Part shown: in pieces, positions 13,955 to 20,221 of the stretch
Layout: each line of letters begins with the position of its first letter
Numbering within the stretch: position 1 is the first letter of the stretch
Assembly: GCA_036506495.1 (NCBI GenBank)
Contig: DASXRQ010000101.1
Span: 1-22,374, forward strand
Length of the DNA stretch: 22,374 nt
Reading direction: 5' to 3'
Source of the DNA: DASXRC01 sp036506495
Lineage (GTDB): Bacteria > Actinomycetota > Actinomycetes > Mycobacteriales > Micromonosporaceae
The notes under the pieces: model-generated
Database searches by the model: none
What the model saw: only the letters and a program-made list of their open reading frames with translations
Told to the model about the DNA's origin: nothing
Made by a program: the position numbers and the translations under genes

Positions 13955-15439
13955 CTAGCCGCCCCGGGCGGGCGCGTGCCTGCCGGGCCACCCGGACACC
14001 GTCGGCCGCGGCAGGTAAGGGCCGGCCTCGGTGGCCAGCCGCGCGTACCGCACCGCCGCGGGCACGTCCGTGTGCCCCGCCAGACGATGGCGCAGCGCGG
14101 TCGCCTGGGCGGCCACCCGGGCCGAGCCGAGCCGAACGGCGTCCAGCAGCAGGCGCTCGGCGACGGCGCAGGCCTCTTCGACCTCGCCGAGGTCCAGGTA
14201 CGCCCGGACCATCCAGCCGGCGTAGAGGGCCGCCGCCCGCGGTGCGATCGCCGACCGGTCGGTGCGCGTCGCCGCAGCGAGCAGCGGCAGCCCGCGCAGT
14301 GGCCGCCCGACGGCGACCAGGCAGCGGCCGGTCATCGCGGCCAGTTCGGCGTCGTCGAGCCAGTACAGCCACGCCGGTTCCCGGCCTGGGTCGCGGCGCT
14401 CGGCGACCCGATCCGCGGCGGACAGCGCGGTGGACGCCGCTCGCCGCTCGCCGCACCGCGCCGCCGCGAGCGCGACGCGGTGCAGCAGCAACGCCCGGCC
14501 ACCCGCCGACGCGGACCGCCGGGTGCCCTCGTATCCCGTCCGGGCCAGCAACAGCGCCTCGCGCGGATCACCGAAGGCAAGGACCGCGTGGCTCGCGCAA
14601 CCGAGGATGTGTCCGGCGAGCGGCCGGTCGGCTACGGCGGTCGCGGCGCGCAACCCGATCCGGTACGCGGTGGTCGCCCCGGCCGGATCGGCCGCGTCCG
14701 CGGCCACCCACCCGGCCAGCTGGCCCAGCTCGCCGAGCAGCGCGAGCCACCGCCGGTGGGCGCCGGGCCGCGTGGGTGGCGAGGCGGCGACCGCATGCAG
14801 GGTGGCTCCGACGCGGCCCGCGAGATCGAGCCCGCCGACCAGGTCGTCCATCCGGCGTAGGTCGGCAAGGAGCGCGACCGGGTCGGCCGGCCCGGTCGCG
14901 TGCGCGCCGGCCGTTTTCGCGCCGGCCGTTTTCGCCCCGGCCGTTTTCGCCCCGGCGGCGGACCCTCGATTGGTGGGCCCACGGGCCGTGGGCTCGGCGG
15001 TGCGGCCGAGGCTGGCGAGGGTGGCGGGTGGCAAGGTCCCCGGCGGCTGGACCAACCAGGCGTGTGCCAGCGGGAGCAGCCCACCGCCCGACACGCCCCG
15101 GGCGGGCGCGGGCGCCCGCTCGATCGCGGTGGCGCCCACCGCGATCTCGAGGTCGTCCAGGGGCACGTCGAGGACCGCGGCGAGCCAGCCAAGCCAGAAG
15201 CCGCCTGGGACTCGCTCCTCGCGCTCCCATCGGGAGACCTCGTGTCTGGTCACGGTCGGCACACCGGACGCGGCGCACAGCAGCTCGGCCAGGCGCAGCT
15301 GGGTGTAGCCCCGGGCCAGCCGCAGCCGGCAGAGTAGCGCGCCGATCGACTCGGCCGGCGCCGGACTCGGGTCCCGCTCCACGGACGTCCTCCGAACAGC
15401 TCGGACGTGCTCGGCGACCCCCGTCGGCAGCGCCGACAT
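13955..15439 (-). CDS. XRE-family HTH regulator with large C-terminal helical (TPR-like) domain
   Basis: The product has 494 residues. An XRE helix-turn-helix spans about 31-97 ('SIGALLCRLRLARGYTQLRL', 'TRHEVSRWEREERVPGGFWL', 'AAVLDVPLDDLEIAVG'). A Pro/Ala linker with a (GAKTA)n repeat is near residues 163-177. The remaining 300 residues are Ala/Leu/Arg-rich helices with repeated 'A..AY.IGL.AA', 'ALLLARTGYEG' and 'AYLDLGEVEEACAVAERLLL' patterns, consistent with TPR-like repeats such as those of actinobacterial signalling regulators. Start MSALPTGV at 15439 is chosen because the upstream in-frame extension runs through the GGCCCCCC repeats. Regulatory targets are unknown. It lies upstream of idsA on the same strand, 9 nt apart, and so probably controls or accompanies isoprenoid synthesis; that is inference. 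Confidence 0.82.
   Translation of the reverse strand: MSALPTGVAEHVRAVRRTSVERDPSPAPAESIGALLCRLRLARGYTQLRLAELLCAASGVPTVTRHEVSRWEREERVPGGFWLGWLAAVLDVPLDDLEIAVGATAIERAPAPARGVSGGGLLPLAHAWLVQPPGTLPPATLASLGRTAEPTARGPTNRGSAAGAKTAGAKTAGAKTAGAHATGPADPVALLADLRRMDDLVGGLDLAGRVGATLHAVAASPPTRPGAHRRWLALLGELGQLAGWVAADAADPAGATTAYRIGLRAATAVADRPLAGHILGCASHAVLAFGDPREALLLARTGYEGTRRSASAGGRALLLHRVALAAARCGERRAASTALSAADRVAERRDPGREPAWLYWLDDAELAAMTGRCLVAVGRPLRGLPLLAAATRTDRSAIAPRAAALYAGWMVRAYLDLGEVEEACAVAERLLLDAVRLGSARVAAQATALRHRLAGHTDVPAAVRYARLATEAGPYLPRPTVSGWPGRHAPARGG
14907..14951. repeat. Three tandem 15-bp repeats inside the XRE regulator gene
   Basis: The unit CCGGCCGTTTTCGCS occurs three times in a row at 14907, 14922 and 14937, with only the last base varying. 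On the coding (minus) strand it gives AKTAG repeats in the linker between the HTH and the helical domain. In-frame copy-number change would lengthen or shorten the linker. The TTTT tracts are unusual for this G+C-rich gene. Confidence 0.9.
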
Positions 15440-15485
15440 CCGTTCCCGACCCCGTCGCGCCGGCCCTCGCGGACCCTGAAGCAGC

Positions 15486-15636
15486 TGGCCCCCCGCTGCG
15501 CCGCCGCTGGCCCCCCGGCCGCGCAATCCGCGAACCCTCCGCGGGCCGCCAGCCAGGGATCGGACGCATGCCCGCCTGGCCCCCGCCGACGTCCGATCCC
15601 TGGCCCCCCGATGGTGGCCCCGCGATTGGCCCCCCG
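15486..15636. repeat. Cluster of TGGCCCCCCG repeats upstream of the XRE regulator
   Basis: Four exact copies of TGGCCCCCCG start at 15486, 15508, 15601 and 15627; shortened copies with five and four Cs lie at 15577 and 15615. All have the same orientation. They occupy the 384-bp interval (15440-15823) between two divergent genes, so an operator array or a structured control region is conceivable. I see no gene in the interval. Confidence 0.75.
15552..15604. repeat. Perfect 15-bp inverted repeat with 23-nt spacer
   Basis: GCCAGGGATCGGACG at 15552-15566 is mirrored by CGTCCGATCCCTGGC at 15590-15604. It is embedded in the TGGCCCCCCG cluster, with one repeat copy in the spacer and one beginning in the right arm. 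It is located in the divergent interval between the XRE regulator and the small Cys protein. It could be an operator, a hairpin in either leader, or the remnant of a small mobile element. Confidence 0.8.
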
Positions 15637-15823
15637 TGCTGGCTCCTGCCTACCCCGCGGGTACGACGTTTTGCTGTCGCCGTCGCGGCTCCCCGCGCGA
15701 TCGAGACCCGAGCGGTCGACGCGGAGGAGAGCCGGGGCGGCGGCAGGCCAGCTCCCCGGCCGCCGTCGCCCCGGCCCGCGAAGTGTCGTCGCTCGCGGCA
15801 CGGGTAATGCGTCGGAGGCTGGA

Positions 15824-16171
15824 GTGGATGATCTGCCGTTTGACCTGGAACATCCGCCGGAGGATCCGCCCGACTGGGTGTGCCAACCGATGCTGTGGCG
15901 GCTCGCGGCGCGCCTGCACCAGGACCACGACCTTCGGCCGGACCCGACCAGACCCACCTGCCGGACGTGTGGGGAGCGGTGGCCCTGCCGGTCGCGGCGG
16001 CTGGCCGAGCGCGGCCTGATCGCAGCGTGCCGCCCGCCCGGACGCGACGCGCGGAGCCCACCATCCGTTGAGATGATCGCGTGGTTCCTGGCGACGGCCG
16101 ATAGAGTCGCAGCGTGGCCCTCGGTCTCCCGTCCGTGCTCCCCGGTGGACATCCCTCCATCGGGGGTCTGA
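15824..16171 (+). CDS. Small conserved-looking hypothetical protein with CxxC cysteines
   Basis: A GTG at 15824 is preceded by GGAGG with a 5-nt spacer and opens a 115-codon frame: 'VDDLPFDLEHPPEDPPDWVC', then 'QPMLWRLAARLHQDHDLRPD', 'PTCRTCGERWPCRSRRLAER' and 'GLIAACRPPG'. The Cys pattern CxxCxxxxxC plus two more cysteines could bind zinc; I recall similar short proteins in Micromonosporaceae but have no name for them. Function is unknown. The frame runs 58 nt into metF if the metF start at 16114 is right. The overlap, and the less protein-like tail after residue 80, leave the true end uncertain. Confidence 0.55.
   Translation: MDDLPFDLEHPPEDPPDWVCQPMLWRLAARLHQDHDLRPDPTRPTCRTCGERWPCRSRRLAERGLIAACRPPGRDARSPPSVEMIAWFLATADRVAAWPSVSRPCSPVDIPPSGV
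16102..16107 (+). promoter_or_regulatory. -10 box (TAGAGT) of a probable leaderless metF promoter
   Basis: TAGAGT fits TANNNT and stands 6 nt before the GTG at 16114, which has no Shine-Dalgarno. It lies inside the 3' part of the small Cys-protein frame. No -35 is evident. Confidence 0.4.
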
Positions 16172-17031
16172 TCCGTGGTGTCGAGCCGACGTTCTCGTTC
16201 GAGTTCTTCCCGCCCAAGACGGAGGAGGGCGAGCGCCAGCTCTGGCAGGCGATCCGCGAGCTGGAGCCGCTGCGGCCGTCGTTCGTGTCGATCACCTACG
16301 GGGCCGGAGGCTCGACGCGCGACACCACGGTCGCAGTGACCGAGCGCATCGCCACGGAGACGACGCTGCTGCCCATGGCCCATCTGACCGCGGTCAACCA
16401 CTCGATCGCCGAGCTGCGCAACGTGATCGGCCGGTTGGCCGCCGCCGGCATCCGCAACATGCTGGCCATCCGGGGGGACCCGCCGGGCAACCCGACCGGC
16501 GAGTGGGTCCAGCACCCGAAGGGCGTCCGGTACGCGGAAGACCTGGTGCGGCTGCTGCTCGAGTCGGGTGACTTCTGCGTCGGGGTGGCCGCGTTTCCGT
16601 TCAAGCACCCGCGGTCGCCGGACATCGCCAGCGACACCCACTATTTCGTGCAGAAATGTCGGGCCGGCGCCGAGTTCGCGATCACCCAGATGTTCTTCGA
16701 GGCCGACGACTACCTGCAACTGCGGGACCGGGTTGCCGCCGCCGGCTGTGACACGCCGATCGTCCCCGGCATCATGCCCGTCACCAAGATGGCCACGATC
16801 CAGCGTTCCGAGCAGCTGTCCGGGGCGCCGTTCCCGGCCGGGTTGGCGGCTCAGTTCGACCGGGTCGCCGACGACCCCGAGGCGGTGCGCCGGCTCGGCA
16901 TCGAACAGGCGAGCCAGCTGTGCGAACGGCTGCTCAACGAGGGCGCGCCGGGCATCCACTTCATCACGCTCAACCGCTCCACGGCCACCCGCGAGGTCTG
17001 GCAGAACCTCGCGGTTAACGTCCATGCGTGA
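16114..17031 (+). CDS. metF: Methylenetetrahydrofolate reductase
   Basis: This 305-residue FAD TIM-barrel enzyme reduces 5,10-methylene- to 5-methyl-tetrahydrofolate for methionine synthesis. Signatures are 'FSFEFFPPK' (27-35, with the catalytic-region Glu), 'FVSITYGAGGSTRDTT', 'MAHLTAVNHS', 'NMLAIRGDPPGNPTGEW' (the Asp near the FAD), 'FPFKHP', 'FAITQMFFEADDYLQLRDRV' and 'PGIMPVTKMATIQRS'. Only the catalytic domain is present, as in bacteria. The GTG at 16114 is preferred because of the TAGAGT box 6 nt upstream; a GTG at 16135 is the alternative. It is syntenic with M. tuberculosis Rv2172c, which also lies beside idsA2. A phosphatidyltransferase-like gene follows 21 nt downstream, probably in the same transcript. 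Confidence 0.95.
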   Translation: MALGLPSVLPGGHPSIGGLIRGVEPTFSFEFFPPKTEEGERQLWQAIRELEPLRPSFVSITYGAGGSTRDTTVAVTERIATETTLLPMAHLTAVNHSIAELRNVIGRLAAAGIRNMLAIRGDPPGNPTGEWVQHPKGVRYAEDLVRLLLESGDFCVGVAAFPFKHPRSPDIASDTHYFVQKCRAGAEFAITQMFFEADDYLQLRDRVAAAGCDTPIVPGIMPVTKMATIQRSEQLSGAPFPAGLAAQFDRVADDPEAVRRLGIEQASQLCERLLNEGAPGIHFITLNRSTATREVWQNLAVNVHA

Positions 17032-17052
17032 CCGCACCACCGCCGAGGGCCG

Positions 17053-17736
17053 GTGGGCGCCGCGCGGCTGAGCTCGGACGGGTACGCCCGGGCCTGGGCG
17101 GGACTGCATGGCGGGTACGACCCCCGCCGGGCGTCCCCCTGGGTGTGGCGCTGGCTGCGCCTGGCGTACCAGCTGGGGATCGTCCTGTCCCGACTGCGGT
17201 TGCGGCCGACGGCGGTGACGTTCGTCGGGCTCGTGCTGTCCGTGCTGGTGCCGTTCGCCGCGCGGCACGGCGCGGCCGGCCCGTTCCTGGCCGCCGGTCT
17301 GGTGGTGCTGGCCGGGCTGGCTGACTCCGTCGACGGGGCGCTCGCGATCGTGACCGGCCGCACCACCCGGTTGGGGCACCTCTACGACTCGCTCGCCGAC
17401 CGCCTCGGTGAGGTCGCCTGGCTGGCCGCGTTCTGGCTGCTCGGCGCGCCGGCCGCGCTCGTGGTGGTGGTTGGCGCGTTGGGCTGGCTGCACGAATACC
17501 TACGCAGCCGCGCGATCGGTGCCGGGATGCGTGGCCTGGGCCGGGTGACCGCCGGTGAGTACCCGGTCCGGGTCGCCGTCGCGGCGGCCGGCCTGCTGCT
17601 GGCCGGGGCGACCGGGCTGATCGGTGCCGATCTCGCGGCCGGCACGGTGACGGCGGTGGCTGCGATCTGGGGGTTCGTGGCGCTGCTCGGATTCGGCCAG
17701 CTGCTCGGCTCGGCGCGCGACGCCCTCCGGGGTTAG
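17053..17736 (+). CDS. CDP-alcohol phosphatidyltransferase family membrane protein
   Basis: The product has 227 residues and about six membrane helices. The family motif D-x2-D-G-x2-A-R-x8-G-x3-D-x3-D is seen at Asp91, Asp94-Gly95, Ala98, Gly108, Asp112 and Asp116, so all four metal-binding aspartates are kept. The Arg after the Ala is Ile99 here. Such enzymes transfer a phospho-alcohol group from a CDP-linked donor to an acceptor alcohol in lipid synthesis; donor and acceptor are not predictable. Start GTG 17053 is 21 nt after the metF stop, with GAGGG nearby. Its stop overlaps the stop of the convergent GNAT gene by 4 nt. The family is sure; activity is probable but the Arg change deserves notice. 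Confidence 0.85.
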   Translation: MGAARLSSDGYARAWAGLHGGYDPRRASPWVWRWLRLAYQLGIVLSRLRLRPTAVTFVGLVLSVLVPFAARHGAAGPFLAAGLVVLAGLADSVDGALAIVTGRTTRLGHLYDSLADRLGEVAWLAAFWLLGAPAALVVVVGALGWLHEYLRSRAIGAGMRGLGRVTAGEYPVRVAVAAAGLLLAGATGLIGADLAAGTVTAVAAIWGFVALLGFGQLLGSARDALRG

Positions 17737-18281
17737 GCGGGCGGTGTCAGCGGCAGCTCATGGCCCAGCACCGCGAACGCGCGCTCGTCGCCGGGGAATC
17801 GGAACCCTCGCAGCACGTCGACGAAGCCGAACCGGCGGTAGAGCCGCCACGCCCGCGACCTGGTCTCGTCCGCCTCTGGTGTGGACAGCAGCGTGGTCGC
17901 GCCGGCCGCCATGGTCAGCAGCGCGCGCAGCTGACGAGAGCCGAGGCCGTGCCCCTGCGCCGGCGGCCGCACGTGCAGCTCGACCACCTCGAAGCAGTCG
18001 GCGAGCCAGGTCTTGCGGCCGGCATCGTCGAGGGCGGCCGAGACCTGGTCGTGCCACCACTGTCCGGGTGCCGACGTGTAGCCGTACCCGAAGCCGACGA
18101 GCTCACCTTCGGTGGAGAGCGTGGCGACCGCGCGGAAGCCCGGACGGCGGACGTGAGTGGCGATGTAGCCGCGCCGCGCGTCGAGTAGCGTGGCGCGGTA
18201 GCCCATGGCCTCGCCGTACACGGCCACGACATCGTCCAGCCGGCGGGCCAGATCGGTGGGTGTCCAGGGCACGAGTCTCAT
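17733..18281 (-). CDS. GNAT-family N-acetyltransferase
   Basis: The product has 182 residues. The core shows 'GELVGFGYGYTSAPGQWWHD' (beta2-beta3 region), the motif-A strand and pyrophosphate loop 'FEVVELHVRPPAQGHGLGSR' (Q-G-H-G-L-G) with the following helix 'QLRALLTMAAG', and the motif-B segment 'SRAWRLYRRFGFVDV'. It is therefore a complete GNAT fold; the substrate is unknown. A TAGCGT box stands 8 nt before the ATG (18279-18281) and no Shine-Dalgarno is present, so a leaderless or near-leaderless mRNA is plausible. Tail-to-tail with the phosphatidyltransferase-like gene. Confidence 0.88.
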   Translation of the reverse strand: MRLVPWTPTDLARRLDDVVAVYGEAMGYRATLLDARRGYIATHVRRPGFRAVATLSTEGELVGFGYGYTSAPGQWWHDQVSAALDDAGRKTWLADCFEVVELHVRPPAQGHGLGSRQLRALLTMAAGATTLLSTPEADETRSRAWRLYRRFGFVDVLRGFRFPGDERAFAVLGHELPLTPPA

Positions 18282-18312
18282 CTCGGCCCACGCTACGTGA
18301 TACGGCCCGCGG

Positions 18313-18801
18313 TCACGCCACGTCGGCCGGCGTGCCGGCGGTCACCCGGACAAGCTCGGCGTACGTCGTCGGGAAGACGGCCTGCGGTATGCCGCCGGCG
18401 GCCCACACCTCGTCGTACCGGCCGAGCGTCTCGTCGACGAGCGTGCGCACGGCCTTACGGTGGCCCAGCGGCGCCACGCCACCGATCGCCTGGCCGGTGT
18501 GGTCGCGGACGAAGTCCGCGGTGGCCCGGCGCAACATGACGACGCCGAGGGTCGCGGCAACCTTGCCGGTGTCGACCCGGTGCGCACCCGACGTGAGCAC
18601 CAGCAGCGGCTCGCCGTCGGCGTTGAAGATCAAAGAGTTGGCGATCTGCCCCACCTCGACGCCCAGGGCCGCCGCGGCGGCCACCGCGGTGTGTACCGCG
18701 GTCGGCAGCATTCGGACGACCGACGGCTGGCCGGAGGCGTTGCGGGCGCCGGTGCTGTCCAGGGCGTCCTGCACCGCTTGCACGTTGGGGTGAAGCTGCA
18801 T
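18313..18801 (-). CDS. YbaK/EbsC-family aminoacyl-tRNA deacylase-like protein
   Basis: The product (162 residues) belongs to the YbaK/ProX editing-domain family, free-standing proteins that hydrolyse mischarged tRNAs. Signatures are 'AAAALGVEVGQIANSLIF', 'EPLLVLTSGAHRVDTGKVA' with the conserved lysine, 'HTGQAIGGVAPLGH' with the GGxxPxG loop, and the C-terminal 'YDEVWAAGGIPQAVFPTTYA'. The start MQLHPNVQAVQDAL at 18801 gives the usual N-terminus, with AGGGG close by. An ATG at 18864 in the same frame overlaps the eamA stop as ATGA and would add 21 residues; either could be used, and the overlap suggests co-transcription with the transporter. Which tRNA is edited cannot be said. Confidence 0.87.
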   Translation of the reverse strand: MQLHPNVQAVQDALDSTGARNASGQPSVVRMLPTAVHTAVAAAAALGVEVGQIANSLIFNADGEPLLVLTSGAHRVDTGKVAATLGVVMLRRATADFVRDHTGQAIGGVAPLGHRKAVRTLVDETLGRYDEVWAAGGIPQAVFPTTYAELVRVTAGTPADVA

Positions 18802-18860
18802 GGCCCCTATCTTGCTCGGGAATCGGCCCTTCTGGCGAGCTATCTTCGCCGTCAACCCGA

Positions 18861-19847
18861 TCATCGGGCCGGTTTGCTCACCCCGGTGACGAGCACGGCG
18901 TCCGGTGCGGTCACCACGCGTTCGCCGTCGGTGGCGATGCGTGCCGTCTCGGCGAGCGCGACGCCGGACAACACCAGCCCGCCGCCGACGAGCTGCGCGA
19001 CGTTGAGCGCCTCGCCGAGCGCGATCCAGGCGACCGCCGAGGCGATCAGCGGCTCCACCATGCCGATGATGCCCACGCTGGTCGCCGGCAGGTGCCGCAG
19101 GCCGCCGGCGACCAACAGGTACGGCACGATCGAGCCGAGCACCACCACGTACGCGCAGAGCAGCGCGACCGGTGCCCCACCGCTCGCGCGGGCGGTCAAC
19201 GGCTCCCAGCCGGGTCTACCGAGGAGCGCCCGCGTGAGCAGCCCGGCCACCGCGGAGGCACCGAACGCCCAGGTGGTGAGCGAGAGGGTGTCGCGGCGCC
19301 GCACACCGCGCGCGCCGAGCACGTAGTAGACCGCGAGCAGGACCGCGGCACCGAATCCGGCCAGCACGCCGAGGCCATTCAGCCGCAGGTCGCCCCAGAC
19401 CTCGGCGACGCAGGCCAGCCCGGCGAGGCTGAGCACCAGGCCGCCCCACAGCCGCGGCCGTACCCGCCGTCGCTGGCCGAACCGCGCCCAGAGCGCCACG
19501 AGCAGTGGCGCGGTGTACTCGAACAGCAGCGCGATCCCGACCGGCAGCCGGGAGATCGCGACGAGGTACAGCATCGGTACGAGGAAGAAGCCGGTCAGCC
19601 CGATGCCGGCGATCAGTGGCAGCTCGCGGACCGTGACGGTCAGGCGTCGGGCGCCGGGCCGGAGGACGAGGCTGAGCACCAGCAGTCCGGTGAACGCGCC
19701 GGCGGCCCGGATCAGGGTGAGCTGCGGTGCGGAGATGCCGGCCTTGAGCACGAGCTTGGAGACGGTGCCGTTGACCGCGAACAGCAGTCCGGAACCGAGC
19801 ACCATGAGTACGCCGAGGGCGGGCCGGCGGGCGCCGCTCGTGCTCAT
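18861..19847 (-). CDS. EamA/DMT-family transporter
   Basis: This 328-residue membrane protein has ten predicted helices in two EamA repeats (about 8-140 and 150-305). Examples are 'LGVLMVLGSGLLFAVNGTVS', 'LPLIAGIGLTGFFLVPMLYL' and 'VGIIGMVEPLIASAVAWIAL'. The conserved 'FEYTAPLLVALW' and 'MVEPLIASAVAW' half-repeat signatures place it in the drug/metabolite transporter superfamily; likely role export or exchange of small metabolites such as amino acids. Substrate unknown. Start ATG 19845-19847 has no Shine-Dalgarno but a TAACCT box 6 nt upstream. It is divergent from the DNA-damage cassette. Confidence 0.9.
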   Translation of the reverse strand: MSTSGARRPALGVLMVLGSGLLFAVNGTVSKLVLKAGISAPQLTLIRAAGAFTGLLVLSLVLRPGARRLTVTVRELPLIAGIGLTGFFLVPMLYLVAISRLPVGIALLFEYTAPLLVALWARFGQRRRVRPRLWGGLVLSLAGLACVAEVWGDLRLNGLGVLAGFGAAVLLAVYYVLGARGVRRRDTLSLTTWAFGASAVAGLLTRALLGRPGWEPLTARASGGAPVALLCAYVVVLGSIVPYLLVAGGLRHLPATSVGIIGMVEPLIASAVAWIALGEALNVAQLVGGGLVLSGVALAETARIATDGERVVTAPDAVLVTGVSKPAR

Positions 19848-19853
19848 CGGCCG

Positions 19854-19859
19854 AGGTTA
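19854..19859 (-). promoter_or_regulatory. -10 box (TAACCT) of a probable leaderless eamA promoter
   Basis: TAACCT on the minus strand ends 6 nt before the ATG of the transporter, which has no Shine-Dalgarno. The spacing equals that at the DAHP synthase and metF genes. Confidence 0.4.
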
Positions 19860-19932
19860 CCGGTCGCTTTCGGACGGGCCGGACACCCACCTCGCGCGGG
19901 TCCGGACACGCGCCTCGCGCGGGCTTGCGGTT

Positions 19933-19955
19933 TTGTCGGAGGCGGGGTGTACTCT
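19933..19955 (+). promoter_or_regulatory. PafBC/RecA-NDp-type DNA-damage promoter
   Basis: TTGTCGGAG-N8-TACTCT matches the published mycobacterial RecA-NDp/PafBC motif TTGTCRGTG-N8-TANNNT at every defined position except one (A for T), including the exact 8-nt gap. TACTCT would serve as the -10, placing the transcript start near 19962. PafBC drives the LexA-independent part of the actinobacterial damage response. The element lies about 270 bp upstream of the HEPN/ImuA'/ImuB genes. The match is seen; use by PafBC is inferred. Confidence 0.7.
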
Positions 19956-19964
19956 TCTTAATAG

Positions 19965-19982
19965 TTCGAACGGTTGTTCGAA
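19965..19982. promoter_or_regulatory. LexA operator (actinobacterial SOS box), perfect palindrome
   Basis: TTCGAACGGTTGTTCGAA is a perfect 7+7 dyad around 4 nt and fits the actinobacterial SOS consensus TCGAAC-N4-GTTCGA without mismatch. It overlaps the predicted transcript start, just downstream of the -10 box, where LexA would block RNA polymerase. A further half-site, GTTCGAA, lies at 19997-20003. Confidence 0.9.
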
Positions 19983-20129
19983 TGCTTCGGAATCTTGTTC
20001 GAAATGATCAAGGTTCCGGGTGGGAGGAAGACCGACCCGCCGCCGCGGAGCGGGCTCGGGCGACTCCCAGGCGGTTTCGCGGACCGCGGCGGGTTCCGGG
20101 CATTCGCGGGTCCGGATCCCACAGGCGGA

Positions 20130-20170
20130 CCGCTGCCCGCCGCCCCCGACCCCCGGGCGGCGGGCAGCGG
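20130..20170 (+). terminator. 16-bp perfect hairpin in the leader of the DNA-damage cassette
   Basis: CCGCTGCCCGCCGCCC and GGGCGGCGGGCAGCGG form a perfect 16-bp stem with a 9-nt loop. It lies between the damage promoter and the first start codon (20222), 51 bp before that codon, in an interval of 374 bp (19848-20221) with no credible gene. It could be an intrinsic-terminator-like attenuator or a leader stability element. No U-tract follows, so termination is uncertain. Confidence 0.6.
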
Positions 20171-20221
20171 CCCAGCCATCGGGGGTGTCGGGAGGCGTCG
20201 AAAGCGCGACAGGAGAGGCTC

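Noticed and set aside
15486..15636. CRISPR array
   Set aside because: Repeats are only 8-10 bp with irregular spacing and no 25-35 bp repeat units; no cas genes in the window.
15440..17493. Large minus-strand open frames covering metF and the repeat region
   Set aside because: They are antisense to metF and the phosphatidyltransferase-like gene; low-complexity Arg/Pro/Gly/Ala composition is typical of shadow frames in G+C-rich DNA.
20004..20221. Leader peptide frame starting at the ATG after the third TTCGAA in the damage-operon leader
   Set aside because: No ribosome-binding site, Pro/Arg/Gly-rich, runs out of frame into the HEPN gene.
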